From: Phreatobacter sp.
GTDB taxonomy: Bacteria; Pseudomonadota; Alphaproteobacteria; Rhizobiales; Phreatobacteraceae
Assembly (NCBI RefSeq): GCF_027532945.1
Contig: NZ_JAPZTZ010000022.1
Coordinates: forward strand, 62,001-126,000
Reading direction: 5' to 3'
DNA: 64,000 nucleotides
The translations under genes were made by a program, and so were the position numbers. The notes beneath the pieces were generated by a model that saw nothing but the letters and a program-made list of their open reading frames with translations, was not told the DNA's origin and ran no database searches. Each line of letters opens with the position of its first letter. Positions within the stretch are counted from its first letter, which is position 1. Positions 45,734 to 54,625 of the stretch are shown piece by piece.

Positions 45734-46606
45734 TTATGCGTAGCGGCGCCGGATGATGAGGGTTGAGGCGACGGTGAGGATCAGCGTCGCCGTCATCAGG
45801 ATGAAGGAGACCGCGCCGCCGAAGGGCCAGTTGTTCTGCTGGGCGAAGGTGGAGAAGACCAGCGGCCCCATGGTCTGGAACTTCGGCCCGCCGAGCAGCA
45901 CCGGCGTCGCATAGGCGTTCATCGCGAGGATGAAGGTGAGGATGACGCCGGCGAGAATGCCGGGCAGGGCGAGGGGGAAGAGCACCCGCATCGCCATGGT
46001 CATGGGCGGCGCGCCGAGGGAGAAGGCGGCCTCCTCCACATTGCGGTCGATGCCCTCGATGACGCTCTGCAGCGTCAGCACCATGAAGGGCAGGTTCACC
46101 GCGATGATGCCGATGATGACCGCGAGCTCAGTGTACATGATCTCGATGGGTGCGGAGGTGAGGCCGAGGCCCATCAGGCTGGCATTGATGAAGCCCTTCG
46201 AGCCGAAGGCGACCATCCAGCCCGCCGCGCGCACGGCATTGCCGACGAAGAGCGGCAGGACGATCGCCATGACCAGCAGGTTCTTGAACCGCGACTGTGT
46301 GCGCGCCAGCACATAGGCGAGCGGAAAGCCGAACAGCAGGCAGAACACCGTGCAGGCGACCGCGACGCGGACCGTCCGCCACAGGACCTGCAGGTAGAAG
46401 GGATCGCTGAAGAACTTGACGTAGTTGGCGATGGTCAGCGCGTCGACCATCAGCTTGCCGGGCTCGAAGGCATTCAGGCTGTAGCGGAAGAGGATGGCGA
46501 TCGGGACGAGCAGGCCGATCGCCACGAAGAGGCTGGCGGGGACGAGGAGCCCCGCCGCCGTGAGCGCACCCGGCTCGCCGACCGGTCGTTGGGTAATGGT
46601 GGCCAT
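45734..46606 (-). CDS. ABC transporter permease, PotB-like
   Basis: The 290-residue protein has six helices and the permease EAA motif NVEEAAFSLGAPPMTMAMRVLFPLALPGILAG, which contacts the ATPase. It is the last gene of a minus-strand spermidine/putrescine-type importer: permease, ATPase, binding protein, permease. The substrate of PotABCD-like systems cannot be assumed to be a polyamine. The start 20 bases after the binding-protein gene supports cotranscription. Confidence 0.92.
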   Translation of the reverse strand: MATITQRPVGEPGALTAAGLLVPASLFVAIGLLVPIAILFRYSLNAFEPGKLMVDALTIANYVKFFSDPFYLQVLWRTVRVAVACTVFCLLFGFPLAYVLARTQSRFKNLLVMAIVLPLFVGNAVRAAGWMVAFGSKGFINASLMGLGLTSAPIEIMYTELAVIIGIIAVNLPFMVLTLQSVIEGIDRNVEEAAFSLGAPPMTMAMRVLFPLALPGILAGVILTFILAMNAYATPVLLGGPKFQTMGPLVFSTFAQQNNWPFGGAVSFILMTATLILTVASTLIIRRRYA

Positions 46607-46626
46607 GGCGAGCCGGTGCTCCCGTC

Positions 46627-47691
46627 TCAGGCCTTGAAGACCTTGTCCCACCACTCCTTCATCGCCGCGTCGTTCTTGGCGAGGAAGTCGTAGTCGAGAT
46701 CGCGCATCTTCTTGTTCTCCTCCTCGGTGAAGCCGATGCGCTTCTGCAGGTCCGGAGCGACGACCGCATTGGTCACGGTCGGGCCGAAGCCCATGTCGAT
46801 GGCGAAGTTCTCCTGGGCGCCCTTCTCCAGCATGGCGTCCATGTAGGCATAGGCGCCGGCCTTGTTGGGGGCGTTCTTGGGGATCATGAAGCCCGACACA
46901 TAGGCCATGGTGCCTTCGCTGGGCGCGGCGGCCTCGACGGTGATACCGGCGTTCTGCCACTGCACCGCGCGCGCCTTCCACATCATGCCGATCGAGATTT
47001 CCTCGGTTTTCAGCGCCTGGGCGAAGGCTTCGTTGGTCGGATAGATGCGGGCGCCGCCGCGCTTGGCGGCGAGCAGGAGCTCCTTGCCCTTCTCGAGGGC
47101 CGTCATGTCGCCGGCAGCGGCAAGGCCGGCAGCGAGCATGACAAACTGGTACTGGATGTCGATGAAACCGAGCTTGTTGCCGTATTTCGGGTCGAAGCAG
47201 TCCTTGTAGGAGGTCGGCGCGGGGGTCACCAGCTTCGGATTGTAGACGATGACCTTGCCGGAGATGATGTGGCCGACGCCATAGGGATATTTGGCGATGG
47301 GGATGATGTTGGCGGCGTTCTTGAGCCTGGAATAGTCGATCGGCTCGGCGATGCCTGCGGCGTTCATCTCGAACATCTGGGCGGCGGAGAGGCCCTGGAT
47401 GTCGGTCGTGCCGCGGGGCAGGCGCCGCTCGGCAACCATCTTGGCGCGACGGGGAGCGTCGGAGGCCTGGTCCTGCACCACCTCGAAGCCCTTGGGCTTC
47501 AGGAAGGGGTCCTCGACGTTCTTGGCGAGCAGGCGGGCATAGTCGCCGCCCCAGGTGCCGACGACGACGCGGCCGGCGGCCTGGGCCGAGGCTCGCTGGC
47601 CGAGGCCGGCAGGCAGGAGCGTGCCGGCGGCGGCGAGGCCCATGCCCTTCAGCGCCGTGCGCCGATCCATTCCCTTCGTGAACTTCGTCAT
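46627..47691 (-). CDS. extracellular solute-binding protein, PotD/F-like
   Basis: The 354-residue protein has a twin-arginine signal (MDRRTALKGMGLAAAGTLLP, cleavage near ASAQA), so it may be folded before Tat export. The mature part begins GRVVVGTWGGDYARLL, and it contains KARAVQWQNAGITVE and EGTMAYVSGFMIPKNAPNK, as in family-1/8 binding proteins for polyamines and related organic cations. The polyamine aspartates cannot be confirmed by eye. It sits between the ATPase and second permease genes. Confidence 0.92.
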   Translation of the reverse strand: MTKFTKGMDRRTALKGMGLAAAGTLLPAGLGQRASAQAAGRVVVGTWGGDYARLLAKNVEDPFLKPKGFEVVQDQASDAPRRAKMVAERRLPRGTTDIQGLSAAQMFEMNAAGIAEPIDYSRLKNAANIIPIAKYPYGVGHIISGKVIVYNPKLVTPAPTSYKDCFDPKYGNKLGFIDIQYQFVMLAAGLAAAGDMTALEKGKELLLAAKRGGARIYPTNEAFAQALKTEEISIGMMWKARAVQWQNAGITVEAAAPSEGTMAYVSGFMIPKNAPNKAGAYAYMDAMLEKGAQENFAIDMGFGPTVTNAVVAPDLQKRIGFTEEENKKMRDLDYDFLAKNDAAMKEWWDKVFKA

Positions 47692-47737
47692 GTCAGTTCT
47701 CCCTTCTGGATTCCCAGTTGGCGGCGGCGCCGCGGCT

Positions 47738-48799
47738 TCATGCGGCCTCGCGTGGAAAGACGAGGCAGGCGGATGCAGGCCAGCCGATCTCGATGGTGTC
47801 GCCGACCGCTGGAATGCGGCCGTCGGCCCGGTTCGGGATCTGGGCCACGACATGGTCGGTGTCGTTGAGACGCACATGCACGTCGAGCATGGCCCCGAGA
47901 TAGGAGACGAAGGAGACCGTGCCGGCGGCATGGTTGTCGAGGCCGGCGGCGTCCGCCCCGAGGGTCAGGCGCTCGGGCCTCAGCGCCACCGTTGCGGGGC
48001 CCTGCGGCGTCTCGCCGGTACAGCGCAGGACGAGGCCGCCATCGGACCGGAAGGCGCCCGGGCCGGTGACGGCGCCGGCGATCATGGTGGAGCGGCCGAC
48101 GAAATCAGCGACAAAGAGGTCGGCGGGGCGTTCGTAGAGATCGGCCTGGCTGCCGACCTGCCGCACGCGCCCCTCCGACATGACCACGAGGCGGTCGGCC
48201 ATGGTGAGGGCCTCCTCCTGGTCATGGGTGACCATGACGGTGGTGAGGCCGAGCTGCTGTTGCAGCGCGCGGATCTCGAGGCGCACCTCGAGGCGCAGCT
48301 TGGCGTCGAGGTTGGACAGCGGCTCGTCGAGGAGGAGCACGTCCGGGCGGATGACGAGGGCGCGGGCCAGCGCCACGCGCTGCTGCTGGCCGCCGGAGAG
48401 CTGGCGCGGATAGCGCTCGCCATAGCCTTCAAGGCGCACGAGGCGCAGCGCCTCGGCGACGCGCGGGCCGATCTCAGCCTTCGCCACCTTGCGCATTTCC
48501 AGGCCGAAGGCGACGTTCTCCGCCACGGTCATATGGGGAAAGAGCGCGTAGCTCTGGAAGACGAGGCCGGCATTGCGCTTCCACGGCGGCAGCTGGGTGA
48601 TGTCGCGCTCGCCGATGCGGATGGCGCCGCCGCTCGGCGGCACGAAGCCGGCGATCATCCGCAGCGTCGTCGTCTTGCCGCAGCCGGACGGACCCAGCAG
48701 CACGAGGAATTCGCCGTCCTTCACGCCGAGCGAGACGGATTGCACGACGGTGTTGTCGCCGTAGCTCTTGGTCAGACCGTCAAGGGTGAGGGAGGCCAT
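47738..48799 (-). CDS. ABC transporter ATP-binding protein, PotA-like
   Basis: The 353-residue ATPase has Walker [12 protein letters not shown]-loop [13 protein letters not shown], signature [15 protein letters not shown], Walker [13 protein letters not shown] and H-loop [10 protein letters not shown]-terminal TOBE domain ([12 protein letters not shown]) follows. It energises the PotABCD-like importer. The start is three bases after the upstream permease stop, so the genes are tightly coupled. Confidence 0.95.
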   Translation of the reverse strand: MASLTLDGLTKSYGDNTVVQSVSLGVKDGEFLVLLGPSGCGKTTTLRMIAGFVPPSGGAIRIGERDITQLPPWKRNAGLVFQSYALFPHMTVAENVAFGLEMRKVAKAEIGPRVAEALRLVRLEGYGERYPRQLSGGQQQRVALARALVIRPDVLLLDEPLSNLDAKLRLEVRLEIRALQQQLGLTTVMVTHDQEEALTMADRLVVMSEGRVRQVGSQADLYERPADLFVADFVGRSTMIAGAVTGPGAFRSDGGLVLRCTGETPQGPATVALRPERLTLGADAAGLDNHAAGTVSFVSYLGAMLDVHVRLNDTDHVVAQIPNRADGRIPAVGDTIEIGWPASACLVFPREAA

Positions 48800-48802
48800 G
48801 GA

Positions 48803-49618
48803 TCAGACGACTCGGGCAAGCTTCACGTAGCGGTCGGTGATGACCATGGCGACCGCGATGAGGAGGATCTGGAGGACGGAGACTGCCGCCACGGTCGGGT
48901 CGATCTTCCACTCGAGATATTGGAGGATGGCGATGGGCAGGGTGATACGGCCCGGGCCCACCAGGAACAGGCTCATCTCCAGATTGCCGAAGGAGGTGAC
49001 GAAGCCGAACAGGGCCCCCGCAACCACGCCCGGCCGGATTGCCGGCAGCGTCACCCGGAAGAACGTCGTCCACTGGTTGGCGCCAAGGCTCTGGGCGGCT
49101 TCCTCCGCTGCCCGGTCGAGGCCGGCGAGGCTCGCCGTGACGAGCCGCACGGTCCAGGGGATCACCAGCAGCGTGTGGCCGGCGACGAGGCCGCCGAGCG
49201 AGCCGAGGATCGGCAGGCCGGTGGCGATCTCCGTCTCGATCTGGAAGACATAGATCGACGTGCCCATGACAACGCCCGGCACCACCAGCGGCAGCAGCAG
49301 CAGCTGGTTCAGCGCCGCGCCGCCGAGGAACTGCCGGCGCGCGAGCATGAGGCTCGCCGGCACGGCGAGGAGGAGGCCAATGACCGTCGCCGCCACGGCC
49401 ACCTGCAGGCTGGTGGAGAAGCCGGTCATGAAGTTGCGGTTGGCGGCGATGGCGCCGAACCACTTCAGCGAATAGCCCTCCGGCGGGAAGGAGGGGATCT
49501 CCTGGGCGAAGAAGGCGAGCCAGGTGACGAAGATGAGCGGCAGCAGGATGAAGCCGAGAGTCGCCCAGGCGACCCCGTAGAGGGCCACCCGTCCCGCCAG
49601 TCTCCCGTCTGCCATCAT
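48803..49618 (-). CDS. ABC transporter permease, PotC-like
   Basis: The 271-residue protein has six helices with the EAA loop AAEEAAQSLGANQWTTFFRVTLPAIRPG. It is the first transporter gene after the amidohydrolase gene, with a gap of 44 bases. FAQEIPSFPPEGYSLKWF is the typical first periplasmic loop of PotC-type permeases. Confidence 0.93.
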   Translation of the reverse strand: MMADGRLAGRVALYGVAWATLGFILLPLIFVTWLAFFAQEIPSFPPEGYSLKWFGAIAANRNFMTGFSTSLQVAVAATVIGLLLAVPASLMLARRQFLGGAALNQLLLLPLVVPGVVMGTSIYVFQIETEIATGLPILGSLGGLVAGHTLLVIPWTVRLVTASLAGLDRAAEEAAQSLGANQWTTFFRVTLPAIRPGVVAGALFGFVTSFGNLEMSLFLVGPGRITLPIAILQYLEWKIDPTVAAVSVLQILLIAVAMVITDRYVKLARVV

Positions 49619-49662
49619 GCCCGGTGCCCCGTCATGGTTCGCCCTGTCCTGTCCCGGTCAGC

Positions 49663-50901
49663 TCAGGAGAGCTGGTTCTTGTGCATGCGGCCGCCCTGCA
49701 TGATCAGGGCCATGTGGGCGCCCTGGTTGGTCAGGAGCGACAGGTCCTTCAGCGGATTGCCGTCGACGAGGATGGCGTCGGCAAAGGCGCCGGCCTTCAG
49801 CGTGCCGATCTTGCCCTCGCGCTTGCAGAGGGTTGCGGCGTGCTTGGTGGCCGAGCGGATCACCTCGATGGCGGGCAGGACGCGGCCGCGGATGACGAAT
49901 TCCTCGGACTGGTGGCGATGCATCTCGCCGAGGAGGTCCGAGCCATAGGCCATGGTGAGCTTGGCCTTGTGCATGATCTCCAGCGACTTCATGCCGGCGA
50001 GGCGCACGGTGTCGACCTTGGCGACCGAGATCGGGTCAAGGCCGAGCGAGGGGCCCTCGACGCCGAGATATTCGTAGGTGACCAGCGTCGGGCAGGCGAT
50101 GGCGCCTTTTTCGGCAGCGAACTTGGCGGTCTTCGGCTGGATCAGGTTGCAGTGCTCAAGGCTGTGAACGCCGCACTCGACGGCGCGGCGGATGGCCTCG
50201 TCGGTGTAGAGATGGGCGGCGACATAGGTGCCGGCATTGGAGGCCTCCTCGACGGCGGCGAGGATTTCCTCGCGGGAATAACCGAGGAAGTGGATGGGAT
50301 CGTTCGGCGAGGCGACGCCGCCATTGGCCATGATCTTGATGAAGTGGGCGCCCTGCTTGATCTCTTCGCGGCAGGCAATGCGCACCGCGTCGACGCCATC
50401 GGCGAGGCGGCCGAGCGAGCCGAGCGAGCGCGTCCAGGTCTCGGGATCGCGGCGGTCGTAGCGCGAGCGGCTGTCGCCATGGCCGCCGGTCTGCGAAAGG
50501 GCCTTGCCGGGGATAATGAGGCGGGGGGCCTCGATCAGGCCCTGCTCCTGCGCCTCGACGAGGGGATAGGTCGCGCCGCCGAGGTCGCGGACTGTGGTGA
50601 AGCCGCGGTCGAGCATGCCCTTCATGATGCGAGCGGCGCGGTAGGCGATCAGCGCGTCAGGGACCAGGGCGTTCTGGCCGATGTTCACCATGGTGGCGAT
50701 GACATGGACGTGGCAGTCGACGAGGCCCGGCATCATCGTGCGCTTGCCGCAGTTCACGACGTTCGCCTTCGACGCCTTGATCGGCTTGTCGGAGAGTTCC
50801 TTGACCTTGTCGCCCTCAATGAGGAGCTCGTAACCCTCGACCAGTTCGTCGGCGACCGAGGGATCGAGCAGCCGGAAATTGCGGAACAGGGTCAGGCTCA
50901 T
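49663..50901 (-). CDS. metal-dependent amidohydrolase (imidazolonepropionase/prolidase-like)
   Basis: The protein has about 412 residues. The TIM-barrel amidohydrolase signatures are MMPGLVDCHVHV (first metal histidines), KIMANGGVASP (bridging lysine), VAAHLYTDEAIRRAVECGVHSLEHC and YGSDLLGEM (catalytic aspartate), with GAFADAILVDGNPLKDL at the end. The subgroup hydrolyses amides, dipeptides or cyclic imides. It heads the PotABCD-like transporter genes, so the imported compound may be its substrate. An ATG two codons upstream (50907) is possible, but GAGG spacing favours 50901. Confidence 0.9.
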   Translation of the reverse strand: MSLTLFRNFRLLDPSVADELVEGYELLIEGDKVKELSDKPIKASKANVVNCGKRTMMPGLVDCHVHVIATMVNIGQNALVPDALIAYRAARIMKGMLDRGFTTVRDLGGATYPLVEAQEQGLIEAPRLIIPGKALSQTGGHGDSRSRYDRRDPETWTRSLGSLGRLADGVDAVRIACREEIKQGAHFIKIMANGGVASPNDPIHFLGYSREEILAAVEEASNAGTYVAAHLYTDEAIRRAVECGVHSLEHCNLIQPKTAKFAAEKGAIACPTLVTYEYLGVEGPSLGLDPISVAKVDTVRLAGMKSLEIMHKAKLTMAYGSDLLGEMHRHQSEEFVIRGRVLPAIEVIRSATKHAATLCKREGKIGTLKAGAFADAILVDGNPLKDLSLLTNQGAHMALIMQGGRMHKNQLS

Positions 50902-51181
50902 CGTCATGTCCTCGAGGTGGCGGGCCGGGACGCCCCGGTGGGGGCGTGCGGCGCGGGCAGGATGTCTTTTCTCGATCTGGTCGCGGCCGGGCACGATCGT
51001 TTCACGGAAGCCGCGCGCCGTGCAACAGATCGGCCGTAGCCCCGCCGTCCCGACCGTGCCGGAGGTTCCAAGCAGGGACGGTGGCCGTCAAAAAACAAAC
51101 AGTCAAGTATGTATCTTACAGGGGTGATCGGCGCCGGCGGCAGGGTTTTCGCGAGCTGCCGGGGGAGGATGCGCCGGGCGC

Positions 51182-51577
51182 TCAGGGGATCGCGGCGACG
51201 CATTCGATCTCGATGTCGAAGGCGAGCGGCCAGGGCTTGATGGCGGCGCTGGTGCGGGCGGGAAAGCCGCTCGCGAAGCGGCGTCGATAGACGGCGTTGA
51301 CGCCGCCCATGAGCGACGGATCGGTGACGAAGACGATGGCCTTCACCACCTGGTCGAGGGAGGAGCCGCCGAAGCGCAAGCTCACCTCCAGCGCGTCGAT
51401 GGCGGCTTCGGTCTGGCGCTCGATGTCGCCGGTGACGATGTCTCCCGTCACCGTGTCGATCGGCGGCATCCCGCAGGTGAAGAGCAGGTCGCCGGCCCGC
51501 ACCAGCGCCGAGGTCGGCGCGCCGAGGCGGCGGATGGCCTCGGAGATGACGGGAACCTCGATGATCTGGCGCTGCAT
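51182..51577 (-). CDS. RidA/YjgF-family protein
   Basis: The 131-residue protein has ALVRAGDLLFTCGMPPID, VVKAIVFVTDPS, and PARTSAAIKPWPLAFDIEIECVAAIP with the arginine that stacks on enamine/imine substrates in active RidA. Members deaminate reactive enamines or, in catabolic operons, 2-aminomuconate. Its place between amidohydrolase and acyl-CoA ligase genes suggests a pathway-specific role on a nitrogen-containing intermediate (inference). Confidence 0.92.
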   Translation of the reverse strand: MQRQIIEVPVISEAIRRLGAPTSALVRAGDLLFTCGMPPIDTVTGDIVTGDIERQTEAAIDALEVSLRFGGSSLDQVVKAIVFVTDPSLMGGVNAVYRRRFASGFPARTSAAIKPWPLAFDIEIECVAAIP

Positions 51578-51649
51578 GGAATGTCCTCGCGGGCGGAGCG
51601 AAGCGCGCCCGCGACGGCATCACAAGGCGCCGACCCGCAGGGCTGCCGG

Positions 51650-53200
51650 TCAGACGATGCGCACCTTCCGGTCGCCCCAATAACGGTCGCGCAGGCTCTT
51701 CTTGTAGAGCTTGCCGGTCGGCAGGCGCGGCAGCGCCTCCATGAAGTCGATGGAGCGCGGGCATTTCTGCGCCGACAGGTGAGCGCGGCAGAAGGCGATG
51801 AGCTCCTCGGCGAGCGCCGGACCGGGGTCGACGCCCGGCATTGGCTGCACCACCGCCTTCACCTCCTCGCCGAGATCCTCGTTCGGCACGCCGAAGACGG
51901 CGGCATCCGCCACCTTCGGATGGGTGATGAGCAGGTTCTCGCATTCCTGCGGATAGATGTTCACCCCGCCGGAGATGATCATGAAGGTCGAGCGGTCGGT
52001 GAGATGGAGAAAGCCGTCATCGTCGACATAGCCGACGTCCCCCACCGTCGACATGGTGCCGTCGGGCGAACGCGACGCGGCGGTGCGCTCGGGGTCGTTG
52101 AAATAGACGAAGGGATTGGCGGTCTTGAACCAGATCTCGCCGGGCTCGCCCTTCGGCGCCGGGTTCATCTCGGCGTCGAGGATGTGCAGGTCGCCCATCA
52201 GCACCCGGCCGACCGTACCGCGGTGCTTCAGCCATTCCGCGCTGTCGCAGGCGGTAAAGCCCATGGCTTCGGTCGCCCCGTAATATTCGTGGATGATCGG
52301 CCCCCACCAGCCGATCATGTCCTCCTTCACCTGCGGCGGGCAGGGGGCGGCGGCATGGACGGCGATTTCCAGCGAGGAGAGGTCGTAGCGCCCGCGCACC
52401 TCCAACGGCAGCTTCAGCATGCGCGAGAACATGGTCGGCACGAGCTGGCTATGCGTCACCCGGTGCTTATCGATGAGGGCAAGATAGGCCTCGGGGTCGA
52501 AATGCTCCATCACCACGACCGTACCGCCGCGGCGGATGGTGAGGCTCACTGCCGCCTGCGGCGCCGAGTGGTAGAGCGGCGCCGGCGACAGGTAGATCAT
52601 GTCGTCGCGGTAGCGCCACAGCTTGTCGAGGAAGACGTAGAGGGGCAGCGGCTCGGAGGGCGGGTTCTCGGGGAGGGGACGCAGGATGCCCTTCGGCCGG
52701 CCGGTCGTGCCGGAGGAATAGAGCATGGGCGTGCCGAGTGCCTCGTCGGCGATGGGCGTTGCCGGATGCTTGGCGACGGCGCTGGCGAAATCGGGATGGG
52801 CTGTGTCGGCGGGATCGCCATCCACGACGAGGCAGAGTGTCACGTTGGGGCACTGTTTCAGCGCCTGGAAGGCCACCTCGCGCTTGGCGCGGGAGGTGAT
52901 CAGCAGCTTCGACTCGCTGTTGTTGAGGATGTAGGCGAGCTCGTCGGCGAGGAGGTAGGAGTTGATGCAGGTGTAGTAGAGCCCGGCCCGCTCGCCCGCC
53001 GCGCAGGCCTCGAGATAGCGGGCATTGTTCTCCATGAAGATGGCGTAGTGGTCGAGGCGCTTCAGGCCGTGCGCGCGCAAGAGATGGGCGAGGCGGTTCG
53101 CCCGCTCCTCGAAATGCCGGTAGGAGACGGTCTCGCCGCTGCCGGCCATGATGAAGGCGGCGCGGTCCGGATGGGCCTTCGCGTGGTGTCCCGGATACAT
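51650..53200 (-). CDS. acyl-CoA synthetase (AMP-forming)
   Basis: The 516-residue ANL-superfamily enzyme has the AMP-binding motif YSSGTTGRPKG, motif YGATEA, GDVGYVDDDGFLHLTDRSTFMIISGGVNIYP and the C-terminal catalytic lysine in LPTGKLYKKSLR. It activates a carboxylic acid with ATP and CoA. The lack of other CoA-pathway genes next to it leaves the acid unknown. It is followed by RidA and preceded by the liv-type transporter on the same strand. Confidence 0.94.
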   Translation of the reverse strand: MYPGHHAKAHPDRAAFIMAGSGETVSYRHFEERANRLAHLLRAHGLKRLDHYAIFMENNARYLEACAAGERAGLYYTCINSYLLADELAYILNNSESKLLITSRAKREVAFQALKQCPNVTLCLVVDGDPADTAHPDFASAVAKHPATPIADEALGTPMLYSSGTTGRPKGILRPLPENPPSEPLPLYVFLDKLWRYRDDMIYLSPAPLYHSAPQAAVSLTIRRGGTVVVMEHFDPEAYLALIDKHRVTHSQLVPTMFSRMLKLPLEVRGRYDLSSLEIAVHAAAPCPPQVKEDMIGWWGPIIHEYYGATEAMGFTACDSAEWLKHRGTVGRVLMGDLHILDAEMNPAPKGEPGEIWFKTANPFVYFNDPERTAASRSPDGTMSTVGDVGYVDDDGFLHLTDRSTFMIISGGVNIYPQECENLLITHPKVADAAVFGVPNEDLGEEVKAVVQPMPGVDPGPALAEELIAFCRAHLSAQKCPRSIDFMEALPRLPTGKLYKKSLRDRYWGDRKVRIV

Positions 53201-53281
53201 GGCTCTAAACGCCCGGCTGCGGTGGCGGGAAGGGGCGGCGCAGGGGGCCCGCGCCGCCCAAGATCAAGTCTTGAGCATCAA

Positions 53282-53346
53282 GTGTCAGGACGCGCTCTCG
53301 TTCGAGAGCCAAGTCCCTGTGTCAGGATGTGCTCTCGTTCGAGAGC
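53282..53346. repeat. 28-bp direct repeat covering the 3' end of the binding-protein gene
   Basis: GTGTCAGGACGCGCTCTCG with its continuation (53282-53309) recurs as GTGTCAGGATGTGCTCTCG with its continuation (53319-53346), 37 bases later, with two mismatches. The second copy contains the stop codon and last codons of the binding protein; the first lies beyond the stop. Each copy holds CTCTCG/CGAGAG, a small palindrome. Confidence 0.7.
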
Positions 53347-54551
53347 ACGTCGCCGAACAGCTTGAAGGTCTCGCCTTCGACGCGGGCGAGCTGGACCGAC
53401 TGGATCGGGTAGAAGTCGGTCGGGGAGGTGTTGATCCGGATGCCGGGAAGCAGCAACGGCGCCTCGAAGCCCTTGAGGTTGGCCGCCTCCTTCATGACGT
53501 TCTCCCGGGTGAGGTTGTCGCCAGCCTGGCGAAGCACCTGCAGCAGCGTGTGGGCGACGGAGAACCCGTAGTTGTGGCCGTCGTCGCGGATGTCGGCGTT
53601 CGGCATGTATCTGGCCATGAAGGCCTTCCAGGCTGTGACGTCGGCGGCGTTCGTCCACTGCGGATCGTTGGCGTCCTTGCGATAGAGGGCCACCATGATC
53701 CCCTGCGAATTCTCGATGCCCGCCGGCTTCAGCACCGAACCGAAGGAGGAGGAGACGTTGTTGAGGTAATGCACGGGTTTCCAGGCGATCTCCGCCGCCT
53801 TCCGGATCGCCTGCGCCGCGAATTTCGGCGTGGTGATGTTGAAGAACACATCGGCACCGGAATTCTTCAGCTGGATCATCTGGCTGTCGACGGTCGGGTC
53901 GGTGACCTCGTAGGTCGAGAGCTGGACGATGCGGCGCTCGTTGGCGGCGCCGAGGCCCGCCTTGAAGCCATTGAAATAGTCCTTGCCGTAATCGTCGTTC
54001 TGCATCAGCACGCCGATCTTGGCGTCGGGCTTCGTCGCCAGGATATGCTTGGCATAGATGGCGCCTTCCGTGACGTAGTCGGGCTGCCAGCCGATGGTCC
54101 AGGGGAACTGGCGCGGATTGCCCCATTTCGAGGCGCCGGTGGCGACGAAGAGCTGCGGCACCTTGCGCTGGTTGAGGTAGCGCTGGATGGCGGTGTTGGA
54201 GGGCGTGCCCAGCGGATTGAAGACGAGCAGGACCTTGTCCTCCTCGACCAGCTTGCGGACCATCTCCACGGCCTTCGGTGGGGAATAGCCGTCGTCATAG
54301 GTGATGAAATTGACCCTGCGGCCGTTGAGGCCGCCGTTGTCGTTGATCATCCTCATCACCGCCTCGGAGGTACGGCCGATGACGCCGTAGGCCGAGGCAT
54401 TGCCCGAATAGGGCATGATGTTGCCGATCTTGATCTCGCGGTCGTTGGCGCCGTCGTCGTAGCGCTTCTGGGCGATGGCGGGGGCGAAGACCGGGGCCGC
54501 GGCAAGGGCGCCGAGGCCGACGATGACAGTTCTGCGCTTCATCTCAGTCAT
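53322..54551 (-). CDS. branched-chain amino-acid-type ABC transporter binding protein
   Basis: The 409-residue protein has a twin-arginine-like signal (MKRRTVIVGLGALAAAPVFAPAIAQ). The type-I periplasmic fold of the LivK class is shown by EIKIGNIMPYSGNASAYGVIG, then FNPLGTPSNTAIQRYLN, KIGVLMQNDDYGKDYFNGF and ATYE-like LSTYEVTDPTVDSQ. Members of this class in Hyphomicrobiales often bind aromatic or short-chain acids rather than amino acids. It is the last gene of the liv-type operon, and a GCAGCC/GGCTGC hairpin in the gap after livM could adjust its expression. Confidence 0.93.
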   Translation of the reverse strand: MTEMKRRTVIVGLGALAAAPVFAPAIAQKRYDDGANDREIKIGNIMPYSGNASAYGVIGRTSEAVMRMINDNGGLNGRRVNFITYDDGYSPPKAVEMVRKLVEEDKVLLVFNPLGTPSNTAIQRYLNQRKVPQLFVATGASKWGNPRQFPWTIGWQPDYVTEGAIYAKHILATKPDAKIGVLMQNDDYGKDYFNGFKAGLGAANERRIVQLSTYEVTDPTVDSQMIQLKNSGADVFFNITTPKFAAQAIRKAAEIAWKPVHYLNNVSSSFGSVLKPAGIENSQGIMVALYRKDANDPQWTNAADVTAWKAFMARYMPNADIRDDGHNYGFSVAHTLLQVLRQAGDNLTRENVMKEAANLKGFEAPLLLPGIRINTSPTDFYPIQSVQLARVEGETFKLFGDVLSNESTS

Positions 54552-54625
54552 GGTGTTTCCTCCTTCGGGTGGGGCAGCCTTGTGGCCGGCTGCTTCTGAT
54601 GGGGTGATGCACTGATGGCGCGGGG

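Noticed and set aside
47555-49948. A 797-codon open frame on the plus strand antisense to the PotABCD-type genes
   Set aside because: Its translation is rich in Arg, Gly, Asp, His and Glu without hydrophobic core or motif, and the opposite strand encodes clear ABC transporter proteins.
51080-51125. A promoter or GntR-type operator near TGTAAGATACATACTTGACT upstream of the amidohydrolase gene
   Set aside because: The AT-rich word and TTGACT are suggestive, but I could not find a properly spaced -10 box or a clean palindrome, so it is not listed as a feature.
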